A program made the translations under genes and the position numbers. Positions 16,411 through 24,673 of a stretch of 64,000 nucleotides of DNA are shown here, in pieces. The stretch spans positions 6,188-70,187 of the forward strand of contig CAZGUH010000021.1 of assembly GCA_964529005.1 (NCBI GenBank), read 5' to 3'. The DNA comes from CAZGUH01 sp964529005. Its GTDB lineage: Bacteria; Actinomycetota; Acidimicrobiia; Acidimicrobiales; Ilumatobacteraceae. Every line of letters begins with the position of its first letter. The stretch's first letter is position 1. The notes under the pieces are model-generated. The model ran no database searches. It was given only the letters and a program-made list of their open reading frames with translations, and was not told where the DNA came from.

Positions 16411-19082
16411 CGGCGGCGTCCCCGATGCGCCGGTTGCTGCTCCTCGACGGCAACTCGCTGACGTACCGCGCGTTCTTCGCGCTGCCGACCGACATGGCGA
16501 CGGCCAGCGGCCAGGTCACCAACGCCGTGTTCGGGTTCACGTCGATGCTCATCTACCTGTTGAAGGAGCAGCACCCCGACGGCGTGCTGGTGGCCTTCGA
16601 CCGTCCCGAGAAGACGTTCCGCCACGAGGCCAACCCGGAGTACAAGGCAACCCGCGATGCGGCTCCCGACATCCTGCGCCAGCAGATGGGCCTGGTGCGC
16701 GAGGTGTTGCAGGCGCTCGGCATCACCGCCGTCGACATCGCCGGGTACGAGGCCGACGACATCATCGCCACGCTCGCCACGCGAGCGGCCGACCTCGGCG
16801 ACGAGGTGATCATCGTCACCGGCGACCGCGACTCGTACCAGCTGGTCCAGGATCCCTCGATCAAGGTGCTCTACAACCGTCGTGGGGTCAGCGACTACGC
16901 GCTGTACGACGAGGCGGGCATCCTCGAGAAGTGCGGCGTCCCGCCCTCGCTGTACCCGCAGTACGCGGCGCTGCGCGGCGACCCGAGCGACAACCTTCCG
17001 GGCGTCCCCGGCGTCGGCGAGAAGACCGCCGCCAAACTGATCACGACCTACGGCGGCCTCGACGGCATCTTCGCCAACGTCGACGCGCAGACGCCGAAGC
17101 TGCGGGCGTCGCTGGCCGAGCACGAGCAGCGCGTGCGCCAGAACGCCGAGCTGATGGTCCTGGTCCGCGACGTGCCGGTGGAGGTCGACTTCGACGCGCT
17201 GCAGGTTCGCCCCGACCAGGCGGAGGTCAAGCGGCTCTTCGACTTCCTCGAGTTCCGTGCGTTCGCCGAGCGCTTGAACGACGCGCTCGGCAGCGCCGGC
17301 GTCGCACTGCCGACGAGCACCGCGGAGGTGCTCGAAGCGGAGGTCACCACGAGCCCGGACGCCGCGGCATCGGCAGCGTTGATCGCGGGAGCCGAGACCC
17401 TCGACGTCGCCGCCGCGTGGGCCGGCGATCCCGGCCGCAGCCCACTGCTCGGCGTCGCCGTCGCCGGCGATGTCGCCGCGGCCGAGGCGATCTGGATCCC
17501 GGTCGACCAGCTCGGTGATCCCGCTGTCGGCGCGGCGTTGGTCGCCCACCGCCGCGTGCGTTCGCACAACGCCAAGGCGCTGATGCGCGGCCTGCTCGGG
17601 ATGGGCCTCGACCTGTCCGGGCTCGAGCTCGACACCGCGATCGCCGCCTACCTGCTCGACCCGGCCGAGGCCCGCTACGCGATCGGCGACCTGCTCGAGC
17701 GGTACACCTCGCTGCGGCTCCCCGACGACGACGCCGAGTCGGCGGGCCAGCTCGACTTCGGTGACAGCGGCGTCGACGATGCTCGCCGCGCGGGGCGCGA
17801 GGCGCTCGCCGTCGCCCACCTCGCGCCGGCGTTGCTGGCGTCGCTCGAGCACCACGCGATGGCCGACTTGTACCGCTCGATCGAGAACCCGCTCGTTCGG
17901 GTGCTGGCGCACATGGAGCACGTCGGCATCGCGGTCGATTCCGCCGAGTTGCGCGCCTTGCACGAACGGCTCTCGTCCGAGGTCGCCCGTCTCACCGCCG
18001 AGATCCATCGCGTCGCAGGCCGGGTGTTCAACATCAACTCGCCGGTGCAACTGCGCGAGATCCTCTACACCGAGCACGGTCTCGTGCCGCAGAAGAAGAC
18101 CAAGACCGGGTTCAGCACCGACGCCTCGACGCTCGAGAAGCTGCGCGACCAATGGCCCGAGTTCATCGATCCGCTGCTCGCCTATCGAGAGGTCGAAAAG
18201 CTCCGCAGCACCTACGGCGAGGGGCTGCTCGCCGAGGTCGGCCCGGACGGGCGGATCCACGCCACGTTCAACCAGACGGTGGCGCGCACCGGCCGGCTCA
18301 GCAGCGACAAGCCGAACCTCCACAACATCCCCGTGCGGAGCGAGGAGGGCCGCCAGTTCCGCAAGGCGTTCATCCCCTCGCCGGGCTACGAGCTGCTCGT
18401 CGCCGACTACAACCAGATCGAGCTGCGCTGCATCGCCCACCTCGCCGGCGACCCGGGTCTGATCGCTGCGTTCACCAGCGGGACCGACATCCACAACGCC
18501 ACCGCAGCGCGGGTGTTCGGCGTCGAGCCGACGGCGGTCACCCTCGATCAGCGCTCGAAGGCGAAGATGGTGTCGTACGGGTTGGCCTACGGCATGGAGG
18601 CCTACGGGCTCGGGCAGCGTCTCGGCATCGCGACGTCGGAGGCCGCGGTCATCCTCGACGCCTACTTCGAGGCGTTCCCGAACGTGAAGGCCTACATGGA
18701 TCGCACCGTCGACGAGGCCCGCCAGCGCGGGTACACCGAGACGTTGTTCGGGCGCCGTCGCCCGATCCCCGAGCTGTCCAACCCCAACCGCGGCATTCGC
18801 CAAGCGGGGGAGCGCCAGGCGATGAACGCCGGCATCCAGGGGCTCGCCGCCGACATCTTCAAGGTCGCCCTCGTGCGGATCGATGCCGCTCTCGCCGACG
18901 GCCTCGGCGACAGCCGGCTGATCCTCCAGGTGCACGACGAGGTGCTGGTCGAGGTTCCCGTCGGCGACCGCGATCGCGTCGGCCCGGTGGTCGTCGACCT
19001 GATGCGCGGCGCGGCCGAGCTCGACGTTCCGCTCGAGGTCAACGTCGCCTGGGGTAAGACCTGGGCCGACGCCAAGTCGTGA
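16407..19082 (+). CDS. polA: DNA polymerase I
   Basis: The 891-residue enzyme fills repair gaps and replaces Okazaki primers. Residues 5-300 form the 5'-3' nuclease (LLLLDGNSLTYRAFFALP, IVTGDRDSYQLVQD, GVPGVGEKTAAKLI). The middle domain lacks the DxE exonuclease residues, so proofreading is probably absent, as in mycobacterial Pol I. The polymerase domain has motif A DYNQIELRCIAHLA, motif B KMVSYGLAYGMEAYGL and motif C QVHDEVLVEV. GTG 16407 overlaps pdtaR; ATG 16425 is an alternative. Confidence 0.97.
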   Translation: MTAASPMRRLLLLDGNSLTYRAFFALPTDMATASGQVTNAVFGFTSMLIYLLKEQHPDGVLVAFDRPEKTFRHEANPEYKATRDAAPDILRQQMGLVREVLQALGITAVDIAGYEADDIIATLATRAADLGDEVIIVTGDRDSYQLVQDPSIKVLYNRRGVSDYALYDEAGILEKCGVPPSLYPQYAALRGDPSDNLPGVPGVGEKTAAKLITTYGGLDGIFANVDAQTPKLRASLAEHEQRVRQNAELMVLVRDVPVEVDFDALQVRPDQAEVKRLFDFLEFRAFAERLNDALGSAGVALPTSTAEVLEAEVTTSPDAAASAALIAGAETLDVAAAWAGDPGRSPLLGVAVAGDVAAAEAIWIPVDQLGDPAVGAALVAHRRVRSHNAKALMRGLLGMGLDLSGLELDTAIAAYLLDPAEARYAIGDLLERYTSLRLPDDDAESAGQLDFGDSGVDDARRAGREALAVAHLAPALLASLEHHAMADLYRSIENPLVRVLAHMEHVGIAVDSAELRALHERLSSEVARLTAEIHRVAGRVFNINSPVQLREILYTEHGLVPQKKTKTGFSTDASTLEKLRDQWPEFIDPLLAYREVEKLRSTYGEGLLAEVGPDGRIHATFNQTVARTGRLSSDKPNLHNIPVRSEEGRQFRKAFIPSPGYELLVADYNQIELRCIAHLAGDPGLIAAFTSGTDIHNATAARVFGVEPTAVTLDQRSKAKMVSYGLAYGMEAYGLGQRLGIATSEAAVILDAYFEAFPNVKAYMDRTVDEARQRGYTETLFGRRRPIPELSNPNRGIRQAGERQAMNAGIQGLAADIFKVALVRIDAALADGLGDSRLILQVHDEVLVEVPVGDRDRVGPVVVDLMRGAAELDVPLEVNVAWGKTWADAKS

Positions 19083-19804
19083 GCCATTGGTTCGAACCGA
19101 TCGCCGCGCATCTCGGCGATGCGTACCTGCGGTACTCGTTCACGAAGGGGACGGCGCAGGAGGTCGACTACCTCGTCGGCGCGCTCGACCTCGTGCCGGG
19201 ACGGCGGGTTCTCGACGTGGGGTGTGGTCCGGGCCGTCATGCGCACGAGCTCGCCCGGCGTGGCGTCACCGTCCACGGCGTCGACATCAGCGACGCGTTC
19301 GTCGAGATCGCTCGCCGTGACGCGCCACACGGCGCGACGTTCGAACGACTCGACGCGCGTGAGCTCGCGTTCGACGCCGAGTTCGATGCGGTCGTGTGCC
19401 TCTGCCAGGGCGCGTTCGGATTGATGACCGCCGACGGCGACGACGACGACGTGCTCGCTGGCATGGCCCGTGCGGTCAAGAAGGGCGGGCGGCTGGCGCT
19501 CAGCGCGTTCAACGCCTACTTCGCCGTCAAGTACCACACGGAGGCGGCGTTCGACGCCGACACCGGCGTCTGCCACGAGCGCACCGAGGTGCGCAACCCG
19601 GCGGGGGAGCCGATCGGAGTCGACCTGTGGACCGGCTGCTACACGCCACGCGAGCTTCGGCTGCTCGCCGATCGGCACGGTTTGGCCGTCGACAGCCTGT
19701 CGAGCGTCGAGCCCGGCGGCTACGGCGACGGTGTGCCGACGACCGAGTCTCCCGAGTACCTCCTCCTGGCGACGAAACGGTCGTCGCGCCGCGCGGCGAG
19801 CTGA
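19079..19804 (+). CDS. Class I SAM-dependent methyltransferase
   Basis: The 241-residue protein has SAM motif I RRVLDVGCGPGRHAHEL at about residues 40-56, the acidic residue after VHGVDIS, and motif FDAVVCLCQGAFGLM. The substrate cannot be told. The GTG start overlaps the polA stop (GTGA), so the two are cotranscribed. It converges on the M50-like gene, with 5 bases between stops. Confidence 0.88.
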   Translation: MSHWFEPIAAHLGDAYLRYSFTKGTAQEVDYLVGALDLVPGRRVLDVGCGPGRHAHELARRGVTVHGVDISDAFVEIARRDAPHGATFERLDARELAFDAEFDAVVCLCQGAFGLMTADGDDDDVLAGMARAVKKGGRLALSAFNAYFAVKYHTEAAFDADTGVCHERTEVRNPAGEPIGVDLWTGCYTPRELRLLADRHGLAVDSLSSVEPGGYGDGVPTTESPEYLLLATKRSSRRAAS

Positions 19805-19809
19805 GCGCC

Positions 19810-20904
19810 TCAGCGTCGGGCCGCGCCCCAGCGGCATCGGAGGATCTGGACGCCGAGCGACCCGAAGATCAGTGCGACCGCGGCGCGACCGGCCAGGCCG
19901 AGATCGAGCAAGCCGTCGACGATGCCGCCGAACAGCTCCCACCAGAAGAACGCCGCAGACGCCAGCAACAGCGCGCTGGCGGCGACGTTCGCCACCGCGT
20001 ACGCGACGAGGAGCCGATCGTGCCGCGCGTCCGCGTCGTACAGCACGTCGCGGCAGCGGTGCACGAGATCCGGCTCGCCGGCGAGATCGCCGAGGATCAG
20101 CGCGCCGTCGAGGCCTGCGAACGGCAGCAGGTTGGTGAGCATGCCGATCGTGTTGACGACGACGAAGCGCTGGAGCACGACGGCGACGTCACCGTCGGGC
20201 AAGACCAGCAACGAGAACGTGGCGATCGACGTCGCCAGCCACTCCGCCCAGACGCCCGCCGCGGCTTGCGCCAAGCGTTCCCGCCGAGAGAGCAGCAGCG
20301 CATCGCTGGAGTCGACATAGACGGCAGGCAACCCGAGGTGCAGCCGCAGTCCGACGTGGCGGACGGTCCGGCCGTAGTGGACCGTCACCAGCGCGTGCCC
20401 GAGCTCGTGGACGGCCAGGGCCACGAAGCCGAGCGCGATGAACAGCGGCACGTGGGCAGGGGTCGCCCGCAGATCCGGGGGCCCGCCGCGCAGGGCGAGC
20501 AGCAGCGCGAGGGCGCCGGACACGGCGACGACGATCTGCGTGACGATCCACGGCGCTCGGAACAGCCGGTGCAGCCAGGCGTCGTGGAGCCATCGCACCC
20601 ACGTGTGCGCGCTGCGCCAGACGATGCCGTCGCCGGCGCGCCGGCCACCGGCTGCCGTCGATGTGGCTGCCGTGCCGACGAAGCCGAGTTCGCGCAGCAG
20701 CGCGGCGCGACCGTCGACGATCGGCGCAGGGCCGCACGCCTCCTCGACGTCGCGCGGCGTGACGAAGATCGCGTCGCCGCTCGTGTGCTCGACCGCCGCG
20801 ATCAGCTCGCGGCCACGGCGACACGTCAGCGCGACCCATTCGACGGTCGGCGCGAAGCCGTTGTCGAACTCGACGATCGGCTTGGCGGGCGGTGGTGCGC
20901 GCAT
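19810..20904 (-). CDS. M50-like polytopic membrane metalloprotease
   Basis: The 364-residue protein has a soluble N-terminal domain of about 100 residues, then several membrane helices. The zinc motif HELGH (166-170) sits in a helix FIALGFVALAVHELGHALV, and a second site NLLPFAGLDG (258-267) gives the metal-binding Asp of the LDG motif. These are hallmarks of site-2-type (M50) proteases that cut within or near membranes. ATG 20904 follows AGGAG by 7 bases; an upstream ATG at 20946 lacks one. It is the last gene of the FecR-cyclase cluster, 69 bases after the cyclase. It could process a membrane regulator or peptide; the target is unknown. Confidence 0.75.
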   Translation of the reverse strand: MRAPPPAKPIVEFDNGFAPTVEWVALTCRRGRELIAAVEHTSGDAIFVTPRDVEEACGPAPIVDGRAALLRELGFVGTAATSTAAGGRRAGDGIVWRSAHTWVRWLHDAWLHRLFRAPWIVTQIVVAVSGALALLLALRGGPPDLRATPAHVPLFIALGFVALAVHELGHALVTVHYGRTVRHVGLRLHLGLPAVYVDSSDALLLSRRERLAQAAAGVWAEWLATSIATFSLLVLPDGDVAVVLQRFVVVNTIGMLTNLLPFAGLDGALILGDLAGEPDLVHRCRDVLYDADARHDRLLVAYAVANVAASALLLASAAFFWWELFGGIVDGLLDLGLAGRAAVALIFGSLGVQILRCRWGAARR

Positions 20905-20973
20905 GGCGAGCTCCTCTCGACGATTCACGAACGCTGTCGTGGCCATCGTCCGCGGACGCGCTGTGTGGGTCTG

Positions 20974-22791
20974 TCAGCGAGGCGACTGTGCGATGGTGCG
21001 CGCCGTCACACGCGCCACGTTGACCTGACCGCTGATGCCCTTCAGCCGAGCGCCCGTCGTGGCGGAGAACATCGCCACGATGTCGGGCGGGCAGCCGGCG
21101 AGCGCCGCCTCGCTGACGACCACCTCGTCGGCTGCGGCCGACTCGCAGAGCCGGCTGCCGACGTTGACCGTGTCGCCGACGACGCTGTACTGGCGACGTG
21201 AGCGGGCGCCGACGTGCGCGGCCACCACCTCGCCGCGGTGCACGGCGACTCCGAATCCGATCGTGGGGAGGCCGTCGGCGACGACAGCGCTGTCGAGCGC
21301 CACGGCCTCGTCCTGGAGCGCGATCGCGCAGCGCAGCGCGGCCTCCGATGCATCCGCCTTCGGAACCGGAGTTCCGAAGACGGCGAACACCTCGTCGCCG
21401 ACGAACTGCATGACCGTGCCGCCGGCGCGGTGCACGCGCTCGACCACGAACTCGTAGTAGTGATCCAGCACGCGGCGCACGTCTCCGGGAGCGAGACGGC
21501 CCGCGAGCGGCGTGAAGCCGCGGAGGTCACAGAACAGCACGGCCACCTCGAGCCTTTCCCCCTCACCGAGCTGGCGAAGGCGGCGCGCGTCGGCCAGCTG
21601 GGCGACGACCGACGCGGGCACGTAGGTCGAGAACAGCGCCCAGGCACGACGCTGATGACGGATCTCGGTGACGTACCGCCACGCGGCGCCGAGGACGGCT
21701 GAACAGACGACGGCGACCGTGGGCCACACCACGTTCCACAGTTCGCCCTCGGAGTGGAAGCGCCACGCGGACCACAACACCGCAGCGGCGATCACTGCGA
21801 CGGACAGAGCCGATGCCAGCGCCAGCCGCACGAGCAGGTAGGCCATGGCGACGACGATCGCCAGCACTGCGACCACGATCACCTGGTCCGCGGTGCCCGC
21901 CTCGCGGAGGTAGCCGGCGGTGACGATGGTGTTCGTCGCGTGAGCGAGCACCTCCACCCCGCTCGTCGACCGGGACCGATCGACGGGCACGAGGTGGAGG
22001 TCGCCGAGCGTCGGTTCGGTCACTCCGACGAGAACGATCTTTCCCGCGATCGCGGTCGGCTCGACCGTGCCATCGATGACGTCCCGCGCGGAGACGACTC
22101 GGAGGTCCTCATCGGACGTCCAGTTGATGCGCAGCCGGCCGCCGGGCGCGGGAATGAATCGGTCGCCGATCTGGACGCCGCCGGGGCGCTCGATCAGGGG
22201 ACCGGGCTTGCCCTCGTGCGCCGCGACGGCGCTCAGAACGACCGAGGCATGAGCCAGATCGCGCTCGTCGAGCGCGTAGAGCGGGACGAAGCGAACCATC
22301 CCACCGACGGCTGACGACGTCACGTTGACGTGGCCGACATCGGCTGCAGCCGACGCGAGCGCGGGGATCGGATCCACGCGGTCGAGGACGCGCGGCGGGC
22401 CGCCGTCGGTCATCTGGAGCGTCAGCGCGGACGCGAGCACCGTCGTGGTCGAGGCCACCGCGTCGGCGAGCTCGCCATCGCCCGAGCGCGACGTGTTGAA
22501 CAGCACGTCGTAGACGACGACCGTCGGATCGAGCGCGGCGAGCGCGCGCAGGAGGCTGGCGTGCAGCGCGCGAGGCCACGGCCACGCCTCGCCGGTGGCC
22601 TGCAAGGTCTCGCGATCGATCGCCACCACGACGACGTCGCCCGCCGTGTCGAGGCCCGGTTGCAACAGGTCCTCCCACTGCGCTTGCACGCCGTCGAGCC
22701 GATCGGCGGCGAGACCGACGATCGCCACCGTGGCCGACACCGCAGCCACGACGACTGCGGCGATCACCGCCGAGGACCACCGGCGACGCAC
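20974..22791 (-). CDS. CHASE2-domain class III nucleotide cyclase
   Basis: The 605-residue protein has one N-terminal membrane helix, a large extracytoplasmic CHASE2 sensor (VVVVAIDRETLQATGEAWPWPR, KIVLVGVTEPTLGDLH), about three membrane helices and a C-terminal cyclase domain. Metal-binding Asp residues are in FCDLRGFTPL and FVGDEVFAVFG, and the transition-state Asn/Arg are in VNVGSRL. The purine-specifying Lys of adenylate cyclases (K-x-x-GD) is Gln in VMQFVGDE, and the partner Asp/Thr is Ser in QYSVVGD, so base specificity is uncertain. It starts 4 bases after the FecR gene. A Crp/Fnr regulator nearby suggests cAMP signalling. Confidence 0.9.
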   Translation of the reverse strand: MRRRWSSAVIAAVVVAAVSATVAIVGLAADRLDGVQAQWEDLLQPGLDTAGDVVVVAIDRETLQATGEAWPWPRALHASLLRALAALDPTVVVYDVLFNTSRSGDGELADAVASTTTVLASALTLQMTDGGPPRVLDRVDPIPALASAAADVGHVNVTSSAVGGMVRFVPLYALDERDLAHASVVLSAVAAHEGKPGPLIERPGGVQIGDRFIPAPGGRLRINWTSDEDLRVVSARDVIDGTVEPTAIAGKIVLVGVTEPTLGDLHLVPVDRSRSTSGVEVLAHATNTIVTAGYLREAGTADQVIVVAVLAIVVAMAYLLVRLALASALSVAVIAAAVLWSAWRFHSEGELWNVVWPTVAVVCSAVLGAAWRYVTEIRHQRRAWALFSTYVPASVVAQLADARRLRQLGEGERLEVAVLFCDLRGFTPLAGRLAPGDVRRVLDHYYEFVVERVHRAGGTVMQFVGDEVFAVFGTPVPKADASEAALRCAIALQDEAVALDSAVVADGLPTIGFGVAVHRGEVVAAHVGARSRRQYSVVGDTVNVGSRLCESAAADEVVVSEAALAGCPPDIVAMFSATTGARLKGISGQVNVARVTARTIAQSPR

Positions 22792-22795
22792 GTGC

Positions 22796-24094
22796 TCAGC
22801 GGCTCACGGAGATCATCGACCGCTCGGTCTCGCCCTGGTTGGTCGGCGGGCAGTTTCCGTGGTCGTTGACCGTGTTCACCGCCGTGGCCGTGCCCTCCCA
22901 CGCGGCGACCTCCCAGGCGCCCTCCGCCTGGCGCCCCGCGGTCGGTGTGGCTTCGTAGGTGAACACCACCGTCACCGACCCGGTCTCGACGGTCGAGCCG
23001 TCGGCCGCACGCTCGATGCAGCCGGGCAGCTCGCGCTCGAACGTCCACCGGTAGGTGACGCCGTCGAACGTGAGCGGGACGGCCTGCGTCTGGCGCACGT
23101 TGTTCAGCAGGAACTCGACGATCACGGTGCCGGTGCACGGGACACCCGCGGAGCAGTCGACGTCGAACGTGTATGTGCGGTCGGCGACGTCTCCGACCTC
23201 TGCGGTGCCCGAACAGCTTGCGACGCAGGTGCGTTCGACGACGGTGCGGGTCCCGGTGAACGTGCCCGTCATCGAGCCGAACGCAGGGCCGTGCGCTTCG
23301 TACAGAGCTGCCCGGTCGGCGAAGCCCGCGGCGACGTCACGGTCGCTGTTGTCGAGCAGCCACGGGTCGGAGAACGCGGCGTCGAACGGGGCCGGGACCG
23401 GCTCTGCTGCGCCGGCGTCGGTGACCTCGAGTGCGGCCGGCGCGGTCAGACGGACGCTGGACCCATCGGCGAGCGCGACGTCGACGATGCCGTCGACGAC
23501 GACGAATCGGCACCGGTCGGGCTCGCACTCGATCGAGAAGGCGGTCCCCACGACGGTCGCCACGCCCACGGACGTCTCCACGCTGTACTCGCCCTCGCCC
23601 AGCGATTCGACGCGGTGCCACGTCCGGCCGAGACCCATCCGGGTGCGCACCGCGGATTCCCCCGGATCGTCGACGAGCTCGACGATCTCGAACTCGGTGT
23701 CGACGTCGAGGCGCGTGCGTGAACCGTCGAAGTAGGCGATCTCGGCGTAGCCGGTGGCGTCCGTCCGCACGACGTCACCGATGGCGACATCTTCGGCGCC
23801 GTCGAGCGGTGAGAACTCGACCTTGTCGAGCAGGCGGAGGTCGACGGCGCTCTGGATCGTCGATGCCGAGCCGACCTCGCGACGCGCGTCCACGGTCGTG
23901 GTCGGCGCGATCGTCGTCGGCGTGCCGGTGGTCGAGGTCGACCGCTCGGTCTCGCCGGTCGTCGGGGTCGAATCATCCGCCTCCGCCGCGCTGGTCGCGG
24001 TCGTCGAGTCGTTCGACCTGCCGTCACCTCCGCCACACGCCGCCAGCAATGCCATCGCACCTGCGAGCACCGCAGCGGACCTGCGCAGCGCCAT
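22796..24094 (-). CDS. FecR-domain lipoprotein
   Basis: The 432-residue protein has a lipoprotein signal (LAGAMALLAACGGG, lipobox Cys near 21), a Thr/Ser-rich linker (residues about 25-75), a FecR domain (DVVRTDATGYAEIAYFDGSR, EYSVETSVGVATVVGTAFSI, VVVDGIVDVAL) and a C-terminal cysteine-bearing beta domain (CVASCSG, CSAGVPCTG). FecR domains sense or relay envelope signals. Pairing with a CHASE2 cyclase suggests it feeds the sensor on the outer face of the membrane. ATG 24094 follows AGGAGA by 5 bases. It lies 193 bases downstream of the small repeat ORF and may be cotranscribed with it. Confidence 0.88.
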   Translation of the reverse strand: MALRRSAAVLAGAMALLAACGGGDGRSNDSTTATSAAEADDSTPTTGETERSTSTTGTPTTIAPTTTVDARREVGSASTIQSAVDLRLLDKVEFSPLDGAEDVAIGDVVRTDATGYAEIAYFDGSRTRLDVDTEFEIVELVDDPGESAVRTRMGLGRTWHRVESLGEGEYSVETSVGVATVVGTAFSIECEPDRCRFVVVDGIVDVALADGSSVRLTAPAALEVTDAGAAEPVPAPFDAAFSDPWLLDNSDRDVAAGFADRAALYEAHGPAFGSMTGTFTGTRTVVERTCVASCSGTAEVGDVADRTYTFDVDCSAGVPCTGTVIVEFLLNNVRQTQAVPLTFDGVTYRWTFERELPGCIERAADGSTVETGSVTVVFTYEATPTAGRQAEGAWEVAAWEGTATAVNTVNDHGNCPPTNQGETERSMISVSR

Positions 24095-24247
24095 CGTTGT
24101 CTCCTGTCTCTTCGTGCATCGCGCCGTCCTCGTGCTCGACGACTGCAGGCGCAGCGGAATTGTGTCATGGGCCAATCGCCCGGCCAGCCGAACGTTCCGA
24201 AGGTCATCCTCGGCGGTCGGCTGGCGACGGACGGCGATTCAGGGTGT

Positions 24248-24279
24248 GCCGGGTGGACGTCGGCCGACGACCACCCGGC
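24248..24279. promoter_or_regulatory. 32-bp near-perfect palindrome
   Basis: Arms GCCGGGTGG and CCACCCGGC enclose a palindromic centre CGTCGGCCGACG, with one mismatched base pair per side. It lies just after the repeat ORF stop (minus strand) and before the FecR gene. It could be an operator or a partial terminator. Confidence 0.5.
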
Positions 24280-24287
24280 GATCGGTG

Positions 24288-24521
24288 TCAGCCGGGCGGG
24301 CGGCGGCCGAAGGTGCGCCGGCTCGGGAGGCCCCGGCCGAAGGTGCGCCGGCTCGGGAGGCCCCGGCCGAAAGTGCGGCGGCTCGGAAATCCACGGCCGA
24401 ACGTCCGCCGGCTGGGGAAGCGGCGGCCGAAGGTGCGTCGCAAGCCGAGCGTCCGGCGTCGGCGCGCTGCGGGCGCGGAGCCCGACCGATCGGACGGATC
24501 AGGGATCGGATGAAGGTCCAT
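24288..24521 (-). CDS. Arg-rich decapeptide-repeat small protein (unknown)
   Basis: The 77-residue ORF has a very strong ribosome site (GAGGAGG, 5 bases before ATG 24521). After an acidic/Pro N-terminus (MDLHPIPDPSDRSG) it consists of about five copies of SRRTFGRGLP-like decapeptides. No signal peptide is visible and the protein would be very basic. It is divergent from the Crp/Fnr gene and upstream of the FecR and cyclase genes. Because the 30-bp DNA repeat keeps every frame open, openness is not proof of coding; the ribosome site is the main evidence. It could be a nucleic-acid-binding or precursor peptide. Confidence 0.45.
   Translation of the reverse strand: MDLHPIPDPSDRSGSAPAARRRRTLGLRRTFGRRFPSRRTFGRGFPSRRTFGRGLPSRRTFGRGLPSRRTFGRRPPG
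24304..24453. repeat. 30-bp tandem repeat, five units
   Basis: The unit begins CGGCCGAAGGTGCGCCGGCT and is 30 bp long. Units start at 24304, 24334, 24364, 24394 and 24424. The first two are identical and the later ones diverge. It encodes the decapeptide repeat on the minus strand. There are no spacers, so it is not CRISPR. Confidence 0.9.
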
Positions 24522-24573
24522 CGATTCCTCCTCTGGTGTGGGTGGACATCTGCATCGTCTCCGCGAACGTGAT

Positions 24574-24596
24574 CGTGCGCCGTCGCCCGGCGCACG
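24574..24596. promoter_or_regulatory. Inverted repeat between the repeat ORF and the Crp/Fnr gene
   Basis: CGTGCGCC (24574-24581) and GGCGCACG (24589-24596) form a perfect 8-bp dyad with a 7-base centre in the divergent intergenic region. Position and symmetry suit a dimeric regulator such as the adjacent Crp/Fnr protein, though it is not the E. coli CRP consensus. Confidence 0.4.
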
Positions 24597-24673
24597 TGCT
24601 CAATGTGCTCCCGCGCACACGGCCGGGCAGGTGGGACGCCGCCTATTGTTCCTCCCCGTCGGAAGGGGTCGCA

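Noticed and set aside
15912..18935. A 1007-codon open frame on the minus strand opposite pdtaR and polA
   Set aside because: It is a shadow of the high-GC codon structure of polA; the protein is His/Arg/Val-rich with no family motifs, while polA on the other strand is complete.
19087..19105. tRNA-like GGTTCGAACC sequence
   Set aside because: It lies inside the methyltransferase gene and no cloverleaf can be formed around it.
24304..24453. CRISPR array
   Set aside because: The 30-bp units are directly joined with no spacers and diverge towards one end, so they are a tandem repeat.
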